DNA of 33,365 nt from Bacillus sp. ISL-7 (GTDB taxonomy: Bacteria; Bacillota; Bacilli; Bacillales_B; DSM-18226): NCBI RefSeq assembly GCF_018613065.1, contig NZ_JAGGQW010000096.1, forward strand, positions 1 through 33,365, read 5' to 3'. Of this stretch, positions 25,020 to 32,231 are shown in pieces. Made by a program: the position numbers and the translations under genes. A model generated the notes under the pieces. The model made no database searches, was not told the origin of the DNA, and saw only the letters and a program-made list of their open reading frames with translations. Numbering within the stretch: the stretch's first letter is position 1; every line of letters begins with the position of its first letter.

Positions 25020-25484
25020 ATGGATGATCGCCAATTTCGAACGGCAATGGGAAAATTCGCGACAGGGGTAACTGTGATTACGTCAGAACTGGATGGGGAT
25101 GTACATGGTATGACGGCAAATGCCTTCATGTCTGTATCCCTTGATCCAAAGCTTGTTGTCATTTCTATTGGAGAAAGGGCAAAAATTTTAAATAAAATAA
25201 AGGAAAGCAAGATCTTTACTGTGAATCTTTTGGCTGCTGATCAACAGGAGCTATCGATGATTTTTGCGGGGCAAATCAAGGAACCTCGTGAAGTTATTTT
25301 TGATCGTCTAGATGGCAAACCAGTGTTAGCAGGCGCGATCGCACAGGTGGCTTGCGAAGTATCCGCGGAGCATGTTGAAGGAGATCACACTTTGTTTATT
25401 GGAAAAGTAACCGATATTCATCTTGAAGAGAAGGAACCACTTGTGTTCTTTAACGGAAAATATCGTGCATTGGCAGAAGTATAA
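25020..25484 (+). CDS. NAD(P)H:flavin reductase (HpaC/HsaB-like) for the monooxygenase
   Basis: A 154-residue flavin reductase-like protein with FRTAMGKFATGVTVIT at residues 6-21, the MTANAFMSVSLDP segment and GDHTLFIGKV near the end, all standard for the HpaC/ActVB/HsaB family. It supplies reduced FMN or FAD to two-component monooxygenases. Its place in the operon makes the protein encoded at 21764-22966 its partner. GGGAGG is eight bases before the ATG. Confidence 0.85.
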   Translation: MDDRQFRTAMGKFATGVTVITSELDGDVHGMTANAFMSVSLDPKLVVISIGERAKILNKIKESKIFTVNLLAADQQELSMIFAGQIKEPREVIFDRLDGKPVLAGAIAQVACEVSAEHVEGDHTLFIGKVTDIHLEEKEPLVFFNGKYRALAEV

Positions 25485-25519
25485 GCTGACTTCATTATTG
25501 GAACATGAAAGGAGACTGT

Positions 25520-26365
25520 ATGGAAACGATCTATTTAAGTAAAGAAAATTTGGCTGCTTATCAGGAAATGGCAACCTCAAATGTTATGGCACTTGGATGT
25601 TTTGACGGTCTCCATCATGGGCATGTAAAAGTGATTCAAACTGCATGGCAGGAAGCAAAGGAAAGGCAAGTCTCACTGTCAGTAATGAGTTTCTTTCCTC
25701 ACCCGAAAACGGTCATCCGCGGAAAGGCATGTTTTCACTATTTAATGTCTCAGTCCGAAAAAGAAAAGAGGCTTAGTGAACTAGGTGTTGATACTTTTTT
25801 TCTTGTGGAGTTCGATAAAGACTTTGCAAAGTTGTCACCTCAAGCATTTGTTAAGGAATATTTGATCAATCTGGGTGTTATTCATGCAGTAGCAGGATAT
25901 GACTTTTCGTATGGCAGCCGCGGAGCAGGGAATATGGATACATTGAAACAAGATTCCGGAGGTCGGATGGATGTAACTACGGTCGACAAGGTGGAGTACA
26001 AAGGGGAAAAAATCAGTTCGACTCGTATCAGACAACAACTGTTAGAAGGGAATGTCGAGGAGCTGCCCTATCTTATCGGGCACTCTTACGAATTAAAATG
26101 CGAAGGCGCTGGATCAGTTTTAACTCCATATTCGCACTATACACTCCCTGCTCCTGGGAGCTATGATGTGACATTGAAGAATAAGAGCAAATCTTTGCAG
26201 ACCGAAGTAATTGTTAACGAGAAAAACGTAAGGCTTACTAATATAGATCAGATTCCATCATGGCTCGAAGGAAACTTAACCATCGTCTGGAATCGGCGGA
26301 TGAAGGCTGAAAAGGTTCAAACCGGGAAAAAGAATGAATCTTTTTGTCGTCCCTTATTTGTATAG
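25520..26365 (+). CDS. FAD synthetase (RibF)-like protein with degenerate flavokinase end
   Basis: A 281-residue protein. The N-terminal FMN adenylyltransferase domain is clear: GCFDGLHHGH (26-35) is the nucleotide-binding motif, FPHPKTV (59-65), AGYDFSYGSRGAG and the ISSTRIR motif (165-171). The C-terminal third begins like a riboflavin kinase domain (LPYLIGHSYEL) but lacks the GFPTAN motif that binds ATP and riboflavin, so flavokinase activity is unlikely. It would make FAD from FMN and ATP, apparently dedicated to the flavin-hungry operon it lies in. AAAGGAG lies inside a possible earlier start (25505), so the ATG at 25520 is preferred. Confidence 0.75.
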   Translation: METIYLSKENLAAYQEMATSNVMALGCFDGLHHGHVKVIQTAWQEAKERQVSLSVMSFFPHPKTVIRGKACFHYLMSQSEKEKRLSELGVDTFFLVEFDKDFAKLSPQAFVKEYLINLGVIHAVAGYDFSYGSRGAGNMDTLKQDSGGRMDVTTVDKVEYKGEKISSTRIRQQLLEGNVEELPYLIGHSYELKCEGAGSVLTPYSHYTLPAPGSYDVTLKNKSKSLQTEVIVNEKNVRLTNIDQIPSWLEGNLTIVWNRRMKAEKVQTGKKNESFCRPLFV

Positions 26366-26406
26366 ATGAAAAATAAACCCATAATAAATAGAAAGAAGGG
26401 TTAAAA

Positions 26407-27183
26407 GTGGCTCAAATTGTAGAAGCCTATAAGCATTTACTTCAAGCTGAAAAAAACAAAAAGTCTGTTGCCCCACTTACGGATTTGTATCCTGATATCA
26501 CTATTCATGATGCTTACAGAGTTCAAATGAAAAGTATTGATCAGAAGGTGAAGGATGGCCAAAAAATCGTTGGGAAAAAGATCGGGTTAACTTCGTTTGC
26601 GATGCAGGAGCTATTAGGAGTTGATCAGCCCGATTACGGTCATTTATTGGATGGTATGGATATTCCGAATAGTGGCAGCATTCCAATCGAAACGCTTTTT
26701 AATCCTAAGGTAGAGGCCGAGCTTGCTTTTGTGTTGAAAAAAGATTTGAAAGGGCCAGCTGTTACAATGGAAGACGTCCTAGAAGCAACAGAATATATTG
26801 TTCCTTCTATTGAGATTGTTGACAGCCGTATTACTGATTGGAAAATTAAATTAGAAGATACGGTTGCGGATAATGCTTCTTGTGGTCTGTTCACCTTAGG
26901 CGGTCAAAGGTTCGATCCAAATGGAATGGATTTAGCGAAAATCGAAATGAGTCTATATAAAAATGGTGAGATCATGAATAAAGGGACAGGGGCTGATGTG
27001 TTAGGTCACCCAGCAACATGTGTTGCATGGCTGGCAAATAAACTAACAGAATACGATGTTACTTTAAAAGCTGGGGAAGTCATTTTATCTGGAGCCCTAT
27101 CGGCGGCTGTTGTAGCTCAAAAGGGAGATGTATTTACAGCTGAGTTTAGCCAGTTAGGAAAAGTTGAGGTATCTTTTGGTTAG
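26407..27183 (+). CDS. 2-oxopent-4-enoate hydratase (MhpD/DmpE-like)
   Basis: A 258-residue member of the fumarylacetoacetase-related hydratase/decarboxylase family. It has GKKIGLTSFAMQELLGVDQPDYGHL (residues 56-80), the metal-binding FNPKVEAELAFVL and the later GADVLGHPATCVAWLANKL. The family hydrates 2-hydroxypenta-2,4-dienoate to 4-hydroxy-2-oxovalerate; close relatives are 4-oxalocrotonate decarboxylases. Because a hydrolase precedes it, the hydratase role fits best. It starts with GTG after AGAAGGG. It is the last gene of the operon in the window; the aldolase and acetaldehyde dehydrogenase that normally follow are absent. Confidence 0.8.
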   Translation: MAQIVEAYKHLLQAEKNKKSVAPLTDLYPDITIHDAYRVQMKSIDQKVKDGQKIVGKKIGLTSFAMQELLGVDQPDYGHLLDGMDIPNSGSIPIETLFNPKVEAELAFVLKKDLKGPAVTMEDVLEATEYIVPSIEIVDSRITDWKIKLEDTVADNASCGLFTLGGQRFDPNGMDLAKIEMSLYKNGEIMNKGTGADVLGHPATCVAWLANKLTEYDVTLKAGEVILSGALSAAVVAQKGDVFTAEFSQLGKVEVSFG

Positions 27184-27223
27184 GTTGCGAATGGTTATTT
27201 TTTACATACCTGCTTAATATAAT

Positions 27224-27306
27224 GCCGGTGTGGCAGAATTGGCAGAAGCGTACGAATCAAAATCTTCTTCACTGGAATTTAGGTTCGACCCAGACAACTG
27301 GTATCA
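27224..27306 (+). tRNA. Degenerate tRNA-Leu(CAA), probable pseudogene
   Basis: The sequence begins GCCGGTGTGGCAGAATTGGC, as tRNA-Leu does. It has a D-loop, an anticodon loop TCAAAA (anticodon CAA), a variable arm, the T-loop TTCGACC and an end ATCA in place of ACCA. The overall 83-base length is right. However, the anticodon and T stems have several mismatches and the acceptor stem relies on two G-T pairs and a mismatch. I read it as a decayed tRNA. A divergent but active molecule, or another kind of RNA, is less likely. Confidence 0.55.
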
Positions 27307-27332
27307 GATTATGCTCAGAAAAATTATTTATC

Positions 27333-27366
27333 AACGTTTCTTACATTTTGTAAGGAATGTTTTTTT
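27333..27366 (+). terminator. Terminator after the tRNA-like sequence
   Basis: A fully paired 12-bp stem including two G-T pairs (27333-27344 with 27350-27361), a loop ATTTT and a T run. It could end both the aromatic operon and the tRNA. Confidence 0.85.
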
Positions 27367-27489
27367 ATTTTCAGCGGAATACTTACTACAGGGTACCGTG
27401 AGGCAAAATGATCAGGGGTATGTCTGCACCGAGAGATTTAAGGAATGGAACAATCCCGAAGGGAATAATATCCCTAACAGTTGATGAAT

Positions 27490-27895
27490 TCGGCGCATGA
27501 AATGGCTGTAAGCCAGGTTCTGTTCCTGCGTGCTCTAGCGATGCCAATCTCGCACAACAGGTGTAATCATATGACTATCAGTCTAGAAGACCGATCCATC
27601 CCTTTGGTTCATTTCCCGCAGGATGGTGCCCCTACCAAAGTTTGGGTTGCTCGCTCGTGGGGTTTACCCGTTCCATTTCTTCTGTTTCCTGAAGAATTCG
27701 TCACTGTGGCACTTTCAGGTTACTCTCAGCATATCCTTGAGGACTTAGCATGATTTCTCCGCCGTCAGCAGATACGAAGTCTGCTGCCCACCTTTGCAGA
27801 TGGCACGAACACTCCGGGCATCTCAGCACCGGGCGAGCCTGGACTTTCCTCAACTCATGTAAACATGAGCCGCGATTACTCACCATTTCATGTTT
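27490..27895 (-). ncRNA. rnpB: RNase P RNA (class B)
   Basis: This is the catalytic RNA of RNase P, which trims tRNA 5' ends. Read on the minus strand it has P1 formed by CATGAAATGG (27892-27883) and CCATTTCATG (27505-27496), then GTAATCGC, a P3 hairpin and the conserved GAGGAAAGTCC. Also present are GGTGCTGAGATGCCC, GTGTTCGTGCC, GAAAGTGCCACAGTGACG, CGAGCGAGCAACCCAAA and near the 3' end GGAACAGAACCTGGCTTAC. Order and length (about 400 nt) fit the Bacillus class. One otherwise conserved stretch, AGATGATTGCC in B. subtilis, is altered here, and one side helix is short. The usual Bacillus neighbours (gpsB, ypsC) are absent. Confidence 0.9.
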
Positions 27896-27919
27896 GTTTG
27901 CTCATCGATTACGATAAGA

Positions 27920-27949
27920 AATATATCATAAAAGAAATGAAATGGTCAT
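27920..27949 (-). promoter_or_regulatory. Probable rnpB promoter
   Basis: On the minus strand, ATGACC (27949-27944) and TATATT (27925-27920) are 18 bases apart, about 25 bases before the first stem of the RNA. Confidence 0.4.
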
Positions 27950-27995
27950 TAGGATGCTAGCTCCAGTGATGGAATATTTAGGAGAGTGTAAAAGT

Positions 27996-28124
27996 ATGGT
28001 GATTGTGTATACGACACCGAGTTGTGGTTCTTGCCAAAAAGCGAAAGCTTGGTTTGAAGAGCATCAAATTGAGTAAATGGAAAGAAACATCTTATCTCAG
28101 CCCTTTACAGTCGATGAGATTAAC
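27996..28124 (+). pseudogene. Spx/ArsC-family fragment with internal stop
   Basis: The ATG opens MVIVYTTPSCGSCQKAKAWF, the thioredoxin-fold start of Spx with its CxxC redox switch. TAA at 28074-28076 interrupts the frame, which continues in phase as MERNILSQPFTVDEI, again Spx-like. The remaining 80 or so residues are missing. It is a truncated relic of an spx paralogue. Confidence 0.75.
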
Positions 28125-28277
28125 TGCCCCGTAGGATAAGAAATTATTTGTACACCGAATTGCAAAAAGAGAACAATTAAAATGAAATAATAAGGGCAAA
28201 ATGCTTAGTCTTTACAGTTAAAATTAAAACCTTAATAAATTTAATTAATATTTGTTTTTTAAAAGGAGGGAAAACTG

Positions 28278-28412
28278 ATGTTTGAAGTTTTCGTGACAGT
28301 AAATTATAAAAATCGGAATTACCATACCAATGTCATAGCGGAAAAAGATATGACATGGGAAAAAATTAAACGGATCGCAGAAGAACAAGTCAAAAAACAA
28401 TGGGATATTTAA
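28278..28412 (+). CDS. BA3454-family small stress-response protein
   Basis: A 44-residue protein: MFEVFVTVNYKNRNYHTN, then an acidic-basic helix ending EEQVKKQWDI. This fits the small Bacillus family named after BA3454, annotated as stress-response, with no known biochemical role. AGGAGGG precedes the ATG by eight bases, and the codon use is normal. A good terminator follows. Confidence 0.65.
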   Translation: MFEVFVTVNYKNRNYHTNVIAEKDMTWEKIKRIAEEQVKKQWDI

Positions 28413-28487
28413 ATAAAACGGCTATCCACCTACTTAGAAAAGGAATATCCAATGTTTATTGGAAAGGGTTAGTCCACATAGTTCAAC

Positions 28488-28530
28488 AAAAAGGTGCATG
28501 ATTCCAGAAAAGGATTAATGCACCTTTTTT
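28488..28530 (+). terminator. Intrinsic terminator after the BA3454-like gene
   Basis: AAAAAGGTGCAT pairs perfectly with ATGCACCTTTTT, with an inner ATCC-type pairing and a T run. Confidence 0.87.
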
Positions 28531-28609
28531 ACATATCAAGAATTATACTGTTTTAGAAATAATAGAAGTTTAAGGTACTAAAACTCTTCAGCCCTTATTT
28601 CCTCTTTTT

Positions 28610-28981
28610 TCATCGATGCTGATCGACAAGAATTTGATTCCCGTCTGGATCTTCAATGATAAAATGTGCTGGTCCTTCATTTGTTTCAGCTGCTTCAGTC
28701 AGCATTTTTATTCCTTCAGCCTTAAGTTGTTTTTGAATGTCTCGAATGTCAGTAAACGATTCAAGATTTTCGGCATTTTCATTCCATCCTGGATTAAAGG
28801 TCAGAATGTTTTTTTCAAACATTCCTTGGAATAATCCAATGATGCAATTTTCATTCTTCATAATAAGCCAATTTTGACTAATTTCACCACCAAAAGCCTG
28901 AAAACCCAGTTTTTCGTAGAATAACTTGGATTGATGAATGTCCTTTACGTTTAAACTTACAGAAAAAGCTCCTAGTTTCAT
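28610..28981 (-). CDS. VOC (glyoxalase/bleomycin resistance-like) family protein
   Basis: A 123-residue single-domain vicinal-oxygen-chelate protein. It has the repeated beta-alpha-beta-beta-beta form: N-terminal VSLNVKDIHQSKLFYEKLGF and C-terminal GPAHFIIEDPDGNQILVDQH. Such proteins form dimers and serve as isomerases, lyases or binding proteins for small toxic compounds; the role here is unknown. GGAGGAG precedes the ATG. It stands alone. Confidence 0.82.
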   Translation of the reverse strand: MKLGAFSVSLNVKDIHQSKLFYEKLGFQAFGGEISQNWLIMKNENCIIGLFQGMFEKNILTFNPGWNENAENLESFTDIRDIQKQLKAEGIKMLTEAAETNEGPAHFIIEDPDGNQILVDQHR

Positions 28982-29172
28982 ATATACTCCTCCATCTATT
29001 AATTTGTAAATTAACTTTATTTATTTTTACTATAAAGGAGTGCTTTGAAATTCACAACATTTACCATATTATTAAAGTAGAAGTGGTTTATTTCACGTGC
29101 CAAACAAAAATATAATGTGCAAAAATAAACTTTTAAAAATGGTAAAAAGATAGATACGAGATAGGAGAGAGT

Positions 29173-29346
29173 ATGGTGAATACATTTAAAGAGAGAAAAA
29201 AATCCCGAAGAGACAAGAGAAAAGAAGAAGGAAAGGAATCCATATGGTGGGAATTCCTTGATATCTTTTTGGATATAGCTGAATTAATCGGACCAAGACT
29301 TATTCGGTCTATTCGGTCAGCCATTAAATTCCTGGAACATCATTAA
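29173..29346 (+). CDS. Small basic hypothetical protein
   Basis: A 57-residue protein with a very basic first half (KERKKSRRDKRKEEG) and an amphipathic second half (WWEFLDIFLDIAELIGPRL) that could sit at a membrane or bind RNA. GGAGAG precedes the ATG. I do not recognise the family, though the good ribosome site and biased composition support a real gene. Confidence 0.55.
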   Translation: MVNTFKERKKSRRDKRKEEGKESIWWEFLDIFLDIAELIGPRLIRSIRSAIKFLEHH

Positions 29347-29483
29347 TATGATTATTTAAGGAATTGTATTGGATGTGTAAAAATCGATACCTTAGTTCTT
29401 TATTTATAGGTTTAGTTTTTATATTACTGAGAAACGAAGTAAAAAAATAAAGATTTAGTTCTTCTATAATGAAAGGAGAAAAT

Positions 29484-29699
29484 ATGGACAATTTCAATAA
29501 TGTACCACTAGAAAATGATTTCCCCAATATTGGTAAACCTGCTACAAGAGCTCTTATCAATGCTGGCTACTATAAACTTGATCAATTGACAAAGGTGACA
29601 GAGTCAGAAATATTGAAGTTACATGGTGTTGGACCGAAAGCGGTGAGAATACTGAATGAAGCACTTAAAGGAAAACAATTATCTTTTGCTGGAAAATAA
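29484..29699 (+). CDS. Small helix-hairpin-helix protein (RNA polymerase alpha-CTD-like)
   Basis: A 71-residue protein made up of two helix-hairpin-helix motifs: IGKPATRALINAGYYKLDQL and LHGVGPKAVRILNEAL. This layout resembles the DNA-binding alpha C-terminal domain of RNA polymerase and TfoX-C-like domains. It probably binds DNA or another protein; the function is unknown. AAAGGAG points to the ATG at 29484, not the upstream ATG at 29469. A strong terminator follows. Confidence 0.75.
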   Translation: MDNFNNVPLENDFPNIGKPATRALINAGYYKLDQLTKVTESEILKLHGVGPKAVRILNEALKGKQLSFAGK

Positions 29700-29745
29700 A
29701 CAAGCTCTGAACTCTGTTTCCTAAAGAGTCCAGAGCTTGTTTATA
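29698..29745 (+). terminator. Intrinsic terminator after the helix-hairpin-helix gene
   Basis: AAACAAGCTCTG pairs with CAGAGCTTGTTT, extended by ACTC/GAGT after a single mismatch. It begins at the stop codon. Confidence 0.85.
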
Positions 29746-29915
29746 TTAAAATCAATTTTGGTCATTCATGGCTCAAAGGATGTTTATTTTAAGTCCACAG
29801 GAATCGTCACCATGGCCCTTTGTTATCTTGCTATTACATTCTAAACACCTTATTTTTTTTTATTTATTAGGCTATAGTGTAAGTCATCAAGAAAGCTAAA
29901 TAGGAGGCGATAAAA

Positions 29916-30629
29916 ATGGTCCAAGATATAAAAACACGTGTAAAAAGTTTAAATTGGGATTCAATTCAAAACGAATTAGATGAGCAAGGGTTTGCAAAGC
30001 TTCCAGCAATTTTATCAAAAGAGGAATGCGACTTCTTCATTAAACTTTATAGTGAGGAAGAGTCATACAGAACGACAATCAATATGACGAGATATCGCTT
30101 TGGGAATGGGGAGTATAAATATTTTTCCTATCCATTACCTGAAATCATCCAAAGTTTAAGAGAGTCCTTTTATCCAGAGTTGGCCAAAACAGCAAATCGA
30201 TGGTTGGGTTATTTAAAGAAACCAGAACAGTTTCCAGATCATCTTCAAGAATTTTTGAGAACATGTGAAGAATATGAACAAACTAGACCGACACCCCTAA
30301 TTTTAAAGTATGAAACAGGCGGCTTTAATTGTTTGCACCAAGATTTATATGGAGATGTATTTTTCCCATTTCAAGTAGTATTTGTATTAAATCAACGGGA
30401 TAATGACTATACGGGTGGAGAGTCCTTATTAGTGGAACAAATTCCTCGTGCTCAGAGCAGAGGGCATGTGATTACTTTAGAACAAGGCAGTGCTCTAATC
30501 TTTCCCAGTAACCATAGACCTGCTCTTGGTAAAAAAGGGTATTACAAAAATACGGTTCGACACGGAGTAAGTACGGTTACTTCTGGAGAACGATACGGTC
30601 TTGGAATCATTTTTCATGATTCAAAATAA
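29916..30629 (+). CDS. 2OG-Fe(II) oxygenase (DUF2086/COG3826 type)
   Basis: A 237-residue 2-oxoglutarate and iron(II) dependent oxygenase. The iron triad is His141 and Asp143 (LHQDLYG) and His216 (VRHGVS), and Arg226 (GERYGLGIIFHD) would bind 2-oxoglutarate. N-terminal GFAKLPAILSKEEC and GEYKYFSYPLP are characteristic of the group. It lies 88 bases before adaA on the same strand; in other bacteria, as I recall, the family also sits beside ada. A role in alkylation repair is an inference. GGAGG is well placed. Confidence 0.8.
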   Translation: MVQDIKTRVKSLNWDSIQNELDEQGFAKLPAILSKEECDFFIKLYSEEESYRTTINMTRYRFGNGEYKYFSYPLPEIIQSLRESFYPELAKTANRWLGYLKKPEQFPDHLQEFLRTCEEYEQTRPTPLILKYETGGFNCLHQDLYGDVFFPFQVVFVLNQRDNDYTGGESLLVEQIPRAQSRGHVITLEQGSALIFPSNHRPALGKKGYYKNTVRHGVSTVTSGERYGLGIIFHDSK

Positions 30630-30717
30630 ATATTAAATATTAATATCTTGCTATTTCATTCCTAGAATTGCACATTCTGAATTTATAGGGGATATATTGT
30701 AAGGAAAGGTGAGATAA

Positions 30718-31356
30718 ATGACAGATCGTATCAATAATGAATTACAAGAGAGTGAAGAACATGGAATTTTGACTGACGTGGACATGATGACAAATGAAAA
30801 GTGGCAAGCAATTATAGACAATGATGCTTCGTACAACAATCAATTTTTCTATGCTGTAAAGACCACTGGAATCTTCTGTAAACCATCTTGCAAATCTCGA
30901 ATTCCAAAAAAAGAAAATGTACGTATTTTTTTAAACGCAGAACAAGCTCTCCGTGCAAATTTTCGCCCTTGTAAACGTTGCAAGCCTACTAATGAGAGAT
31001 TGCCTGATAGTGAGTGGGTGGCACTTATCACTGAATACATTGATAAAAATTTCATAGAAAAATTAACTCTAGAAACAATAGCAAATATTGCTCACGGGAG
31101 TCCCTATCATTTGCATCGAACGTTTAAAAAAATTAAAGGCATCACACCAGTTGAATATATCCAACAGGTGAGATTAAACGCTGCTAAAGAGTATTTGATT
31201 CACACAAATAAAGCGATTGCGGATCTCGCCATATGTGTAGGTATGCCTAACACGTCCTATTTTATTACTTTATTTAAAAAGAAAACCGGACATACACCAG
31301 CACAATTTCGTCAAATGAGTAAAATGGAGGAAATGGAAAAGGGAATTAAAGAATAA
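30718..31356 (+). CDS. adaA: AdaA methylphosphotriester-DNA methyltransferase and activator
   Basis: A 212-residue protein, the same length as B. subtilis AdaA (211). The N-terminal Ada zinc domain has four cysteines, Cys54 and Cys58 (FCKPSC) and Cys85 and Cys88 (RPCKRC). The first is the expected methyl acceptor from DNA methylphosphotriesters. The C-terminal half is an AraC-type double helix-turn-helix (LTLETIANIAHGSPYHLHRT and ADLAICVGMPNTSYFITLFK). Once methylated, such proteins activate repair genes. AdaB is not present next to it. AAAGGTGA precedes the ATG. It may share a transcript with the oxygenase upstream. Confidence 0.87.
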   Translation: MTDRINNELQESEEHGILTDVDMMTNEKWQAIIDNDASYNNQFFYAVKTTGIFCKPSCKSRIPKKENVRIFLNAEQALRANFRPCKRCKPTNERLPDSEWVALITEYIDKNFIEKLTLETIANIAHGSPYHLHRTFKKIKGITPVEYIQQVRLNAAKEYLIHTNKAIADLAICVGMPNTSYFITLFKKKTGHTPAQFRQMSKMEEMEKGIKE

Positions 31357-31625
31357 ACTAACTCTTTAAGAATGGATCATTAACCGGCTGCCGTGGCGGA
31401 TTAGAAATGAAGACATTGCTTTTGGATTAGATAGACAATTCTCATCCAGCAATGAGTGATTATTGCCATCTTTCCGGAAAATCAGGTTTATGTGAGCCAG
31501 AAAGGGTTTGAGCCGTAAAGATAACAGGAAGTGATTATATGTCTAAAAATCATAAATGAAAAACATAAAAGAAGACCAGCTGACGAGAAAGAATAAAAGT
31601 TTATTTTGCGGTACTTCATGTTTAT

Positions 31626-31652
31626 GCTGCTAAATGAGGTAGCTTTTCTTTT
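31626..31652 (+). terminator. Possible terminator downstream of adaA
   Basis: GCTGCT and GGTAGC pair (two G-T pairs), with a 6-base loop and TTTTCTTTTTT. It lies 270 bases past the adaA stop. The stretch 31357-31620 has no recognisable gene. Confidence 0.5.
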
Positions 31653-31671
31653 TTGACTAACGGGAGTTTAG

Positions 31672-32006
31672 TGGACAAGGGCAGAGATTTTTTGGGGGGC
31701 GAAGTATAATCCAGCTTATGCCGAATTCCCTCAAAATCAGGAAGGTAACTATATTTTGAGGGGAATTGAATCTAGAAATAATGAATCACTTAGTATGTTC
31801 ATTCATTTAACGTCAAAAATTATGTTTGTTACTAATTACAATAATAAAATTGCTAAATTACAAGTGGATGTAAATGGGAATTCACTAGAAAAAAATTCAC
31901 CCCATATAAGGGGTCTGTTACTTGGGTTGAATTACCTCCGACGGATAAAAGCAGTTACAAATATTACGATAAAGACGGAAATCTAATTAAAGATATACAT
32001 AATTAG
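31672..32006 (+). pseudogene. Frameshifted, 5'-truncated gene of unknown function
   Basis: One frame reads from 31672 through AKYNPAYAEFPQNQEGNY to VDVNGNSLEKN near 31900. The continuation in another frame reads SVTWVELPPTDKSSYKYYDK to a stop at 32004-32006. The second part looks like a natural C-terminus (DKDGNLIKD), so a frameshift has broken the gene, and no proper start remains. I do not recognise the family. The CTAACGGG motif occurs just before it. Confidence 0.5.
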
Positions 32007-32012
32007 TTCCTC

Positions 32013-32085
32013 ATCTAACGGGTGCAAGAGTTTAAGATCGGGTTGTTTTTTGGCAGCATTTCTTGTTTCACTAAAGGGGCAGTTT
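32013..32085 (+). repeat. Dispersed repeat, copy 3
   Basis: ATCTAACGGGTGC, then GAGTTTAAGATCGGG, TTGGCAGC and finally ACTAAAGGGGCAG. It is the counterpart of 1641-1720, with the same block order. Confidence 0.65.
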
Positions 32086-32087
32086 AA

Positions 32088-32231
32088 TTGAAAAGGACGG
32101 AAATCCTTAACTATCTTAACATTAAAAATATGTTAAATATTAAATACCTAGAAGGTATCCGCTCCCTTTGTAAAGAATTAGATTTAGATAAGATCAATTT
32201 TTTTCAAATTGGGAGTGGTTCACTATGTTAG
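32088..32231 (+). CDS. Possible small leader protein overlapping the patatin gene
   Basis: A 47-codon frame from a TTG (AAAGGGG lies upstream) ends at TAG 32229-32231, overlapping the patatin start by 7 bases. Overlap of this kind would allow translational coupling. The protein is unrecognised and the start is weak; the frame may be a relic with an internal ATG. Confidence 0.3.
   Translation: MKRTEILNYLNIKNMLNIKYLEGIRSLCKELDLDKINFFQIGSGSLC

Noticed and set aside
27230..27886. Three open reading frames on both strands over 27230-27886
   Set aside because: They overlie the tRNA-like sequence and the RNase P RNA, show no protein-family features and lack ribosome sites.
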